Assembly: GCF_921293095.1 (NCBI RefSeq)
Contig: NC_060246.1
Coordinates: 109,658,941 to 109,722,940, forward strand
Direction: 5' to 3'
DNA from: Ischnura elegans
Lineage: Eukaryota > Arthropoda > Insecta > Odonata > Coenagrionidae
Length of the DNA stretch: 64,000 nucleotides
This document shows positions 45,600 through 55,420 of this stretch, piece by piece. The notes under the pieces are model-generated. The model was not told where the DNA came from. It saw only the letters and a list, made by a program, of their open reading frames with translations, and ran no database searches. The translations under genes were made by a program, and so were the position numbers. Position 1 is the first letter of the stretch. Each line of letters begins with the position of its first letter.

Positions 45600-47077
45600 G
45601 ATTTGGTGGTGAAGTCTGACATAATGGACCTTGATTTGAATATAGCCCTAATAAATCCATCTCTGGATCGATAACCACAAAGCTTGGGATGCCTCTGTTA
45701 CCAATTTCACTCACGGCTCCATTGCTTGCGTGTAACATGGGAAGTGTTTAATATCCCAATCTGGTTTATCGTCTGATTCAATGATGGAAGCTATTTCTTC
45801 ATTGGTAATGCTCCGAAGAAGAGTTGGAGTAGATAGTTTTACTACATTCCAGTCAATCAATTCTATATAGTCTGTTGATTTGAAGTTCATGGTAGGAGTT
45901 TCCGAGTTTTAAGTTTCCGATAGGTTTGCCTTTCGGTCTGTGGCTTTTAATACTCCTTTTAGGCCTTGCTCTCTAATGTGCTTTCTGTAATCAAAAACCA
46001 TCGCCATCAATACGTTCTCTGGGTGAGCAAAGTTAGAGCTCTGTTCAATAACCGGGAAAACTACTTTATTTTAATATTCAGTCACGTATCGAGAGGTTTC
46101 TATTGCTCTGTAGAACAACGAACAAGCATGTAAGATTTAAAACAAAAGTAACTATGTCTTTAAAATTATCTGAAGCGTTTTCGGTACTTACGTAAAGTCT
46201 GCGAACTCGATTAGCATAGGTAAGCCATCTAGCATGTGAAATTGGTTCAGGATCACGGTTTGCTAAGTCATTTGGAAAGTAACCACGTGTGTTTGCTTGT
46301 CTTATGTCAATAAGGTATCTTTGGCCCTTGCTCAAAATTTGTCCATATACTTGTAGAATTTCACATTCAATCGTTTGGAAATGCAGTATTTGGAAGATTT
46401 CCATAACCATTCAGTTTATGTCTGAATTCCCACTTAAAGATTTTGGCCACTTGTTTCACCATCTAAATACTGAAAAAGATGGCGGAAAAGTAATTAAATT
46501 AAATGAAGTAAACAAACTGCCCACTGCAGTGGACGTCCAATGTGTTCTACGATCTCTCTCATAGTGCCACCTTTCCATCCAATGTTGGTGTTCGTGCCAT
46601 CACAGCAAACTAAATCTAAGTACTTTAACGATACTCCTTGATCAGAGAAATGAGATAATATGTAGGCCAAATGTCTTTAGCAGACCCGGAGCTTGGAGAA
46701 ACATGACTTACATACACAGAGGACGGTTCTTTTATCAGAGAATGGTGTTCCTCTTTAACTGTCCAACGGTACTCCTTCGATTCAATCATCTCTATTACTA
46801 GGGAATCGTCTATCCTTCCGTCAAAGTAAAACCCGTGTAGTTCACCTAAATCAAGGTGGATTTGCTGTAAATCGCTTATAGTATTTCTCCTTTCCCTTCT
46901 AATTTCACATCAGTCACTAAACTTAGAAGTATCTCCTTCAGTTATATCGCCAATGTCTTCAAATGCACTTGATGCTATAACAGCATCTGCACGGTCACAA
47001 TCACAATGCAAAGCTGTAGTTTGTAATTTTACCCTCATTTGCCGTGCTGACAAATTTTTCTTGGATATACTAGACAT
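45600..47077 (-). pseudogene. decayed transposase-like gene of an unplaced family
   Basis: Reading the minus strand across frames gives an ordered set of conserved-looking motifs: ALHCD...AFEDIGDIT, HGFYFDGRID, EEHHSLI, SHVSPSSGS, VCCDGTNTNIGWKGG, HIGRPLQW and CLLH, RHLFQYLDGETSGQN, then an open 110-codon stretch (46410-46078) with DLANRDPEPISHARWLT and RLYVSTEN, and finally FPCYTQAMEP and KLVTEAS near 45740-45700. I recall this motif series from uncharacterised arthropod and cnidarian proteins, but I cannot name the family with certainty. Its place between the inverted repeats makes it the transposon's own gene. Several stops and frame changes make it non-functional. Confidence 0.7.
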
Positions 47078-47274
47078 TTAATCTTCAAAGTCATCAAATT
47101 GCTTCTTGATTGTTAAATTTTGCGTGGCGTCATTTAAAACCTCAACATCTTCACTCTCGATTTCAACAGGGTTAACATGCTGCCTTTCTAAAGTGCAATT
47201 TTGCCTTTCAAGTCTAGCAGTCAGCTATATTGCCTCTTTTTCATCTACTGGGCGAACTAAAACTTCACTAAAAT

Positions 47275-47644
47275 TTGCCTTAAGTTATTATTACACAGCT
47301 CTGAAAAATCGGCTAATGTGGAATATTTATACATTTTTAATGATCTTGCACGATCGGATATAACTGTTTAAAGCCATGTATATGTATATATTAATAATAG
47401 CCTATACTATTTGTAATCATTTTTAGCTAAAGTGTTAAAAAATATAAAGTTTATTTTATTTTTTTACCACGAAAAAAAACAATTTTTTTTTCATTTTTGT
47501 CATTTTTTCAGGTGCTTTGCGGGGTCGGAAGATGACGTCCGATTTTAATAATTCTTTTTTTGTTTTCCTTGTACAAACGTATCGCAACTTTTCCGCACTA
47601 TAGCGACACTGAGTTTGTAACTTGAGTTTTTTCACACCACCCTA
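47275..47644 (-). repeat. right terminal inverted repeat of the nested transposon
   Basis: Reverse complement of the left repeat at 45010-45378, with scattered substitutions and small indels that indicate an old insertion. It ends in CACCACCCTA at the target duplication. Confidence 0.9.
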
Positions 47645-47767
47645 ATGGGTGGCCCTACCGGGAATAATTTAGAATTAATCCCGCCAGTGCAGCTCTAGGG
47701 GTCATAGGAACGCGCAAGCCTTTCCACCGCGACAAGGTTTTAGCCGAAGGTGAAGGGCTTTCGAAAT

Positions 47768-48673
47768 ATGGTTTATAATTTCAATACGTATAGGGACTTA
47801 ATCATCAATCTATTCAGTAAAACTCCAAGATATAGCTGTAGTTTAATATGCATTTGTAACCCGTGTTTCTTCTATGATTCAGCACCCCAAGTGCGAATAT
47901 ATACGTGGAGATCTCTTATACTAGCCAGATTGAATGGTGCAAAACACGAGGTGCATTGGCCAATAATTTATTAAGAAGCAATTTAAATAGTATTTTCCCC
48001 TAGATCCGAATTTTTCGCATCCTTTTACAAGTTGGTAGCCGATCATATTGTGACGTAGAACTCCTTCAACTGATCCCTTTGAGTTGGGTATAGCAACCAA
48101 TATTCCACCAGTTCGAGTTCAGGGGTTCAAAATTCCAAAAATCAAATGAACCCACTCCGATAAGCTCCTTTTACCATTTTCCTTCCTCTCAAATTCCACC
48201 GTTTCTTCATTCCACTCCCGCTCCCCTGCCCCCACCGCCTTCCACCGTCTCCCTTGGAAATGTCATGGCAGCAATTGAAGTATTTTTAGGGAACAATGGT
48301 GTGCACTCCTCAATAGAGGGGATTGGAAAAATTGTTTTTTTTTGCGAGAATTGGCTTTGTGAACCCAACTCCGACTGCCTCCTCTTCCTATTTTCCTTCA
48401 TCTCTTTCTCCAATTTCTCAGTAGTCAAAATTAGCCTCAATACAAATGATACCTCTAGGTAAACCATTGTCCCTGTCTCCATGACCAATTGTGGGGAGAT
48501 GGGTTGAACATTTTAAATCCAACTTCACTTCGTTATTATTCTTCTTTTCCTCTTCCCCTCTCTCAATGTTCTTCCTCAAGTTCTCTCTCCTCCTCTTCCA
48601 TCTCCCATCCTCCTCTCCCTTTCTCTCGCAATCGATTCATTCGCTCTATCCCTTCTATTGTTGGCTCGTAGTC
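47768..48673. other. non-coding, no gene recognised
   Basis: AT-rich with a C+T-rich segment at 48180-48250 and 48530-48630. Open frames are compositional. Confidence 0.45.
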
Positions 48674-49102
48674 TTCCGTGGTATTTATTAGTTAAAACTT
48701 TCGCGGATACTCGTCATGTTGGATAAAAACTTTTGGGCTTTGTCGCCGCGTCAAATTTTGGGTGGCCCCAACGTTTCCCACCGATGCAGGTCGCTTTCTC
48801 AAGGGATTCTGGAGAGTGGGAATTTTAATTCATATGTATATATAAAGGTATCCGTCTCAGGAGATTGGGGAGGGGAGCGGGAGGTTATAGTAATCAGCAA
48901 AACAATCAACAACCTACTACTCCAACCTCCCGCTCCTCTCTCCCCACCACCCGGGACGGATACCTATATATTTGAATTTAAATTCCCACCTCGTCAGATT
49001 CCCTTGAGAAAACGACCAGTATCGGTCGGGAAACGTTGGGGCCACCCAAAAATTGACGCTGCGACATAGTCCAAAAGTTTTTATTCGGCATTCCGTGGTA
49101 TT
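48674..49102. mobile_element. palindromic insertion e with 12-bp target duplication
   Basis: The direct repeat TTCCGTGGTATT lies at 48674-48685 and 49091-49102. Between them two arms of about 170 bp (48719-48890 and 48915-49090) pair almost throughout. Each arm carries the shared core: CTTGAGAAA, a CGACC/GGTCG stem with a 6-base loop, then GGAAACGTTGG (48767-48805 minus, 49001-49040 plus). In the left arm one stem pair is disrupted (GGTGG for GGTCG). The left end after the duplication (AAACTTTCGCGGATACTC) is a loose match to the heads of insertions a, b and d. Confidence 0.88.
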
Positions 49103-49162
49103 CTAGATTCGTGCTCAATCCATCTTCCGAATTTTCGCCGCGTTGGTTGCCAGAGGATGACG

Positions 49163-49196
49163 GCTGTTTCGCCGCGATTCCACCAGGCGTCTTCGG
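49163..49196 (-). repeat. probable single-arm relic of the palindrome core
   Basis: On the minus strand CCGAAGAC is followed by GCC, a loop, GGC and GAAACAGCC. This is the same plan as the cores in insertions a-e, with GCC/GGC as the stem. It lies only 60 bp from insertion e, so e may have landed inside an older member of the family. No second arm is visible. Confidence 0.45.
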
Positions 49197-50350
49197 ATCG
49201 AAGTTGATGAACTTACTTTTATTCAATACACCTCACACAGTCGGAATCCCTGAGAGGCTTTCATCAACCTCTGACAACCGACGCGACGCGGCAAAAACCT
49301 GGAAGGTGGAGGGATACACATGCCCTTCCTTTGTTTCACTGCTTTCCGAAGTCCGAATTTTGTTCTATTTCCTCCTTTCACCCGAGCACACTGTCCTTTT
49401 CGCACTTATCACCTCGTATGATTCAAAAGAAAACGCTCTTACATTCGAATTATCTAAGCATTTCCCAATTCAAAATACTTTGCACTCGACCACGTTGACA
49501 GGCGTGAACTGGCTTCAGACTGACTAGAACTAGTCCGGCGCGTTGCGGATGGCGACCAGCATTCTAATTATAGGAGTTTCAGGATTAATTCATCTCAAAT
49601 ATCGAACAAGCCTGCTCCGACAGCCACCTTTTCTTATTTTCCTTCATCTCTTTCTCCAGTTTCTCATTAATCTTCTCCCGCTGTCCTAATCACGTCGTAC
49701 TCGGCCGTCGCCCTTGACAATGCCACGGCAACAATGGCAGAATCTTTCTCCGCATGCTGGCGTATACTCCCGCACTCATCAGGACCCTTTCTTCTCCTCA
49801 TTCTCTCTCTTCCAATTTTCTTCTTCACGTCGGCGCATACTCTCTCCATCTCCTTCTTCTGTCTTGTCTTTTCCTCAGTCCACTCACTTTCTTCCTTGAA
49901 GTGCCCTTCCCTTCTTTCGCTCCTCCATGTCCGATTTTCTATCTATTTCAGCCTTGCCCCCAAGCGCACACTCTCCTTTTCACCACTTTTCTCCTCCCTG
50001 CGCCCTCCTTCCATCCGAGTTACGTCTCTCTTTCATCTCGCGAACAATATCTGAGTCTTATGTTTGGAATCTTTGAGGTGGGGACACTTCCCCGGCGGCT
50101 ATTGAGAAAAGTAAGAAAGCAATCAACTCGCCGATCCCCCTTTGAATGTTTGGGGACGACATGACAATCCCGTCCTACCTGCTCAGACACACTCATCCAA
50201 AGCATTCGCGTACTCATTTACATCAATTTTATGCATCATTCCATGGGACACAAAGATTAACCATCACAACAAAATCGTAACTATATCGTATCACATAAAT
50301 CATTTATTTTATATATAGTTGAAAAGTAAAGTTAGAACTAAGCAGTGTCA
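49197..50350. other. non-coding, with pyrimidine-rich tract
   Basis: A C+T-rich plus strand at 49740-50040 gives frames in three phases of more than 60 codons each. These are composition artefacts. Nothing else recognised. Confidence 0.5.
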
Positions 50351-50358
50351 TATACAGG

Positions 50359-50378
50359 CAGGGATGGGCATGATTCGT
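50359..50378 (+). repeat. hAT left terminal inverted repeat
   Basis: Starts CAGGGATGGGCATGATTCGT, immediately after the target duplication. It pairs with 54292-54311. Confidence 0.92.
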
Positions 50379-50560
50379 CTTCATGAATCACGAATCATGA
50401 TTCGCGAATCACAAACTGTGATTTGTGATTCGTGATTCGGATCATTTTTTTTTCGTGATTCGTGAACCGTGAGTCGACTCTTTTTTTACTAGTTGAGGTG
50501 ATTCGTGAGTCGAATATTTGTGATGCAGCTCACGATTCACTGACGAATCACGAATTAATT
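50370..50560. repeat. hAT left subterminal repeat cluster
   Basis: About ten short direct and inverted copies of GTGATTCGTGATTCG / GAATCACGAATCA variants lie within 190 bp of the left end. In characterised hAT elements such subterminal clusters bind the transposase BED finger. The matching cluster at the right end supports that role here. Confidence 0.85.
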
Positions 50561-50718
50561 TCACTGCTGTATACGTACAAGTCAGAAGTGCAGCCACTCG
50601 GATAATTCAAAAATATATTTTGCACTGTAAATTCGTTCAAATGTGACTTTCAATTGTTTTGAACAAGATGACAAGATAGAAATGAAATTTGAAAATAGCA
50701 AGACACAAGTCAAAGAAA

Positions 50719-53284
50719 ATGTCAAGAAGGCAGTCTGGAGAAATGGCCAGTACCAGTAAGTTGTTATTGCAGTTTATGCTTACCTATAATTCTTACTCTA
50801 CTTTTATTAATCATTTCATTAATTCAAATTCGTAAACACTACAAAGTGATTTTTATAATAGAATTCGTGTCATTTCAGGTGAGGTAAATCATGGTCTTAG
50901 TGATAACGTTGCTGAAGGTGGTACCAATTACCGTGCCCCATCGAATTTAATTTTTGATGGTAAATTTTTCCAAATTGTAAGTCAATCTGAGAAATATATT
51001 TCTGCCCAATGTCAGCTTTGCTTGCCTGTAAACAAAGTGGTTAAAGGAGTGGTAGGCAGCACTTCAAATTTTACTCGGCATCTTAAAGTACGAAAAAATG
51101 ATCAACTTTTTATTGACAACAATATGATTGATTCCAAATTTATTAAAATAATGCATCATCATTGCTTTTTAGTTGGTTCACAACGCATTACAAAGTTATA
51201 ACAAATATAAATCACAGAAGAATGCCAAACGGACTGGTGAAATTCAGCAGAAGAAAATTACTAACTTTGTTTCTTCCAAATGCATGAGAGTGAAAATCAA
51301 TAATGAAATGCTGAACAAAGATATAATGCACTACATTATTCATAGCATGAAGCCTGTCCGCACTGTGGAAGATGAAAATTTTATGCGAATGTTTCAACGT
51401 AAGTTTTCTCAGGCCAGCAAGTGGTTAAGGGAATTTATTGATAATACGATGAACTCTGTGATGGTATTTCTCACATTTCTAATGACGTCCTACATCAACT
51501 TTTTTCTAATACACTCTGTTTTTACTTTATGTGCTGATGTATTTTATCCTTTGATAGATATTGATCCTTCGGTTCAGATCATGTCAAGGAGAACAATGGG
51601 TCGAAAATTAAACCTCATGTTTGAAAATGTAAACCAAAATTTGGCAAGCAAATTTACAGAAATTCAATTTATGACTTCTACTGCAGATATTTGGTCCACG
51701 AAACATAGAAGCTTCCTTGGTGTCACAGCTCATTGGGTAAATTGTAAAATAATATTATATAAAGCCTTTTGTGGCCTTAGCGTTATTTATTCATTGATCA
51801 AATATGCTAACTGATTTATGTTTCCAGATAAATGATGAAACATTGACTCGTGAAAGTGCTGTTTTATCATGTGTTCGATTTAAAGGTACACATGATTACA
51901 AGAATATAGCAGACACTCTACACAATATTTTCATCAGTTTTGGGTTAAACAATGAGAAAGTTGCCACAATGATTACGGATAATGGGTCTAACTTCGTAAA
52001 GGCATTCAAAGAGTTTGGCTGCAGTGAAATAATAAATATAGACAGCGATGGTAATAACTTAAGACAATAATATGATACTATTATTGACGAATTTCTTACA
52101 GTACAATTTATGCATAAAAATTCAATGTCTTTGCTGAATCAGTCGTATTGTTTACAGATTTGCCCATGCATGAAGACGATAGCGACATTGAAGAGCTTTG
52201 CATTGATCTGAATTTTGGCTCAATAAATATGGCATGTGAAGATCTAGAAGAAGACAGGTTTTTACCCAAACATTTGCGGTGTTTTTCTCATACATTATCC
52301 TTAATTGCAACAACAGATTTAACAAAAATTCTCAAGAACTCTCCATCTTTGGTTAATCGCTTGCACAAATCTGTAATGGCAAAGTGTAGTTATATCTGGA
52401 ATGCATCACGTAGGCCTAAATCTTCAGAAATTATTACTGAAATTCTTGATTGTAGTCTCGTATACCCTTGCCCTACTCGGTGGAATTCACTGTTTGATGC
52501 AGTTTCTCAAATTGTAAAATTGAGGCCAAAAATGAATGATGTGTTACGGAAACTGGACATGAAGCAATTATTCTCTGATACAGAATTTGACTATATGGAA
52601 GAATTCATTGCTTGCTTGCGACCAATTGCACAAGCCATTGATGTGCTTCAAAGTGGGAACAGCTGTTTCTATGGACAACTTCTACCCACATTATTTTCAA
52701 TACGCAAGAAACTTGCGGATCAGCTGGAGAAGCCACTGCTCTATACCTTATATTTAATTCCTGAGTTGTTGACCGCTCTGAACACTCGTTTTGGCAAATA
52801 TTATAATCTATCTCCAGAAGTGAATGATGCAATACTGGCAGCAGCATTCCACCCTCAGTTCAAAATGCTTTGGTTGCCAAATAATGTGAGTGATATTGAT
52901 AGTAAGCGAATTACTAACCTGTGCCTAAATTGTTTGGAAGAAGTCAAGAATAATGGCACACCATCTATCCACAGTAATAGTGAAGAGGACTCAGATTTTT
53001 ATGTTTTAGCCTCACCAAGTAAAAGCAAGACATCTCGAAGTCAGTTAGAGTTTGCTTCTTTTATGGCTGATTCAGATAAAACCTTCAAATGTTTTACTCA
53101 GGGCTATCCTAATATTCGTAAACTTTTTATTAAATACAATACCCCAATATGTTCTTCTGGTCCAGTGGAGAGACTATTTTCATGGGGTAACTTTATTTTG
53201 AAACCAGAAAGATCAAAAATGTCCGACAAGGTGTTTGAGAAGTTAATATTTCTGAAAGGCAATCAACCATATTGCTGTCTCTAA
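50719..53284 (+). CDS. hAT transposase, five exons, 719 codons, apparently intact
   Basis: This is a cut-and-paste transposase with an N-terminal BED zinc finger and RNase H-like catalytic core. Proposed exons: 50719-50755, 50879-51087, 51173-51736, 51828-52050, 52158-53284. All four introns (85-123 bp) are GT-AG and all junctions keep frame; the total is 2160 nt. Splicing intron 2 restores the BED finger, C57-C60-H80-H85, which is broken if the intron is read through. Catalytic acids follow the hAT pattern: D254 in TADIWS, D321 in ITDNGSNF, E682 in GPVERLFSWG. RCFSHTLSL (C386, H389) and CPTRWNSLFD are further family landmarks. The C-terminal dimerisation region is present. The start is the first ATG; a second in-frame ATG lies eight codons on. 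One odd hydrophobic stretch at 51460-51557 is intron-like but removing it would shift frame. Confidence 0.88.
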
Positions 53285-54124
53285 TAAGTTTTTTTATATG
53301 ATATTGTTTTTTCTTGGGTTTCCAGCCGAGTGAGAAAATTCGTGGCTAATGTTTTTCGTAATGTACTCGTTACTTAATGTAACACTCTTCCATCGTCCTC
53401 TGAGCAGAAATGAACTGCAGGCCTTCCCTTCTGCGCTTATATAGCTGTTCAATCCGGGGGGCATTGTTGTCATCTTCTGTCCATTATTTTTTAAATTAAT
53501 GGTTTCTATGAAGAGAATGGAAACAACCATTTCCAGGCCATGTTTATAAAATTATTTGAAGTTTTTAATTTCATATCCCGAGGCAGTATGCTGAATGCCT
53601 TGATAGCAACGTTTGTAATTTTTTTTAATAATAAAAAAATAGATGAATTGATCGCCAACCTATGATTCTAAATTCCTTTTTTCCTCTTACAATTAGGGAT
53701 ATTAATAGAGGTTAATATGTCCAATACGAATGAATCAATGTATATCATAGGTAGCTCCATGTTGGTTTAAGGACGTGAAGGTAACCCAACTAACGGCATA
53801 TTTTTGCATTCTTACTTTGCTAGATTTATTTTTTTAATAGTGCGGTTTAGACTAGTACATTATTGCCAACTCTTTTTCATGCATGATATGTAGTGCATGT
53901 TTGGTAAGAATTCACCCCCTACCACACACCTTTATTTTGGCTTGCAGGATGTTGATGTACAGAAATTCTGGTAATTTATGATATCCCGTTGATTCACACT
54001 GCATCTTCACAAGTTTTAATTAACAGGCGAAAAAATTGGTATAGGTTCCCAATTATGGGACCAATGTTCATAATGTGACCATTACTTAGTGTTATTGTCA
54101 ATCTGAAATGGCACAATGATTTTC

Positions 54125-54305
54125 CTTAAAATATGATTCGTGATTCGTGAACCGCACGAATCATATTTCAAGGAAAAATCACATGATTCATGATTCGAGA
54201 TTTGAATCAAATTTCCAGGCGTGAATCGTGATTCGTGCGTCGAATCTAATTTCTTCCATGATTCGTGATTCGCGACTCGAATCAATATTAGGTGATTCGT
54301 GCCCA
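54125..54305. repeat. hAT right subterminal repeat cluster
   Basis: Repeated CATGATTCGTGATTCG, CACGAATCAT and GGCGTGAATCGTGATTCG variants lie in both orientations near the right end, mirroring the left cluster. The 3' untranslated region lies between the stop codon at 53284 and this cluster. Confidence 0.85.
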
Positions 54306-54311
54306 ACCCTG
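54292..54311 (-). repeat. hAT right terminal inverted repeat
   Basis: Ends ...GTGCCCAACCCTG directly before the second TATACAGG. In reverse complement it matches the left end at 15 of the first 18 bases. Confidence 0.92.
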
Positions 54312-54319
54312 TATACAGG

Positions 54320-55296
54320 TATACATTTCTTTCTATAATAACTGCTGCGTAGTAAATCTGTAGCCGTAAAATAAAAACAAAATTGCAAGTTTAATTTCGC
54401 CTTTGCTATTCAGAATTGAGAAATCAATGTGTCAACTGTGCTATTTATCCATTATTACCTTGCAGTACGATCTGAAAAAGGTTATATTAGGGATGAAAGG
54501 GGCCAATGCTTTTTTCTAAGTAACAGTATCTACAAAGTGAATACCTCGAAAATTAAATAAGAACAACGCAAAAAAACAAATTCACAGCATCTTTATCGTT
54601 TTGATCTATCTTGCAATCATGGATGAACACCTGCAGATCCCACACTATCATTTATGCTTTCATTTTCAGGAGGTGCCAAGTAATATAAAACGCTTGCTAA
54701 ATCTTGATTAATGGCCCCATAAGTTGAGGAAAGCTCAGCATCCGTCACATTACATATTTAAGTCGTTACAAAATTTCCTCTAGGCAAATGTATAAAAATT
54801 GCGACAAATTATGTTTTCGTTTAATAATAAGGCCACTTGGACCCCACTACACTCTTTGTTGCCCCGCGCCCCGAGGGGCTTATCCTTTCTGAAACGCTCC
54901 AGCCCGTGCTTAGAGTAAGGCCGGTGTAATGCAGGATTAAGGAGTGATTTATCTCATTCACTGCGGCAGTAGTTATCTCCTTTGTCTGCCTACACAGCCC
55001 ACGGCCTCCATCTGCACAACTCCCTTCTCTTCCAGCCACCTTAAATCCTAGAGCAGCGGCCACCCTCTTCCTTCCGCCTCCATGCATCCCAGGAAACCCT
55101 CGTTCTTTCTTTCTTCCCCAAAACCTTAAATGCCCTCTCCTCACTTTCTTTCCCTTCTACACCCCCATCCTACCCCTATAATTCCCCACCATCTCAATCT
55201 CTTGCTCATTTGCATTTCCCTCCTCTCCTCAAACCAACCAAATCTCTTCCTGCTAGTTTTTCCTCTGAAGACTTTGTCTATTTCTTTTTTTTCCAG
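54320..55296. other. non-coding, ends in a pyrimidine-rich tract
   Basis: AT-rich to about 54840, then C+T-rich from 55020 to 55296, ending in TTTCTTTTTTTTCCAG. The last part has the form of a splice acceptor for the candidate exon that follows. Confidence 0.45.
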
Positions 55297-55420
55297 CAAA
55301 GCTCAGGAGAAAGTTCTTTCGCGAAGACTTCTGCACGAGTTGAAGAAACACAAAGTCGCGAACCTCTCTCCCGACAATGCCGCTCCGTGGAGGCTGTTCA
55401 AGGCATACGGATGGTCGTAA
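55297..55420 (+). CDS. possible terminal host exon, unrecognised
   Basis: Directly after a strong acceptor (polypyrimidine run plus CAG at 55294-55296) a frame reads KAQEKVLSRRLLHELKKHKV, then LSPDNAAPWRLFKAYGWS and a TAA at 55418. Composition changes abruptly at the acceptor, from C+T-rich to balanced coding-like codons, with paired basic residues. I do not recognise the protein. It could be the C-terminal exon of a host gene with upstream exons outside the part I could read, or chance. Possible poly(A) signals (AATAAA) lie far downstream near 55804. Confidence 0.4.

Larger units (their letters stand above)
45002..47652 (-). mobile_element. DNA transposon with long terminal inverted repeats, inserted in the LINE
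   Basis: Element 45010-47644 is flanked by ATGGGTGT (45002-45009) and ATGGGTGG (47645-47652), an 8-bp target duplication with one difference. LINE sequence continues directly on either side, which fixes both the boundaries and the order of events. Ends are TAGGGTGGTG...CACCACCCTA. The inverted repeats are about 370 bp. The 8-bp duplication is compatible with the hAT, P or Merlin superfamilies, but the termini and protein fit none that I can name. The internal gene is decayed, so the copy is non-autonomous now. Confidence 0.9.
42163..47767 (-). mobile_element. near full-length RTE-like LINE, split by a DNA transposon
   Basis: The 12-bp direct repeat GGCTTTCGAAAT occurs at 42163-42174 and 47756-47767 and brackets the element. 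On the minus strand the LINE begins right after the right copy with a 5' leader (CCTTCACCTTCGGC...). It continues through endonuclease and reverse transcriptase, and ends in a TAATAATAAT-type tail against the left copy. Removing the 2635-bp transposon at 45010-47644 and one copy of its 8-bp duplication leaves about 2.94 kb, close to the usual RTE length of about 3.2 kb. Clade assignment rests on the domain order (endonuclease then RT in one frame), size and simple-repeat tail. Confidence 0.88.
50351..54319 (+). mobile_element. hAT DNA transposon, complete, perfect 8-bp target duplication
   Basis: Element 50359-54311 (3953 bp) is flanked by an identical 8-bp repeat TATACAGG at 50351-50358 and 54312-54319. 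The ends are CAGGGATGGGCATGATTC and, in reverse complement, CAGGGTTGGGCACGAATC (15 of 18 match). Starting CAGGG and duplicating 8 bp are hAT hallmarks. Inside lies one spliced transposase gene with an intact frame, and both ends carry dense GATTCGTGATTCG-type repeats. All parts expected of an autonomous element are present, and the flawless target duplication implies a recent insertion. Confidence 0.96.
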
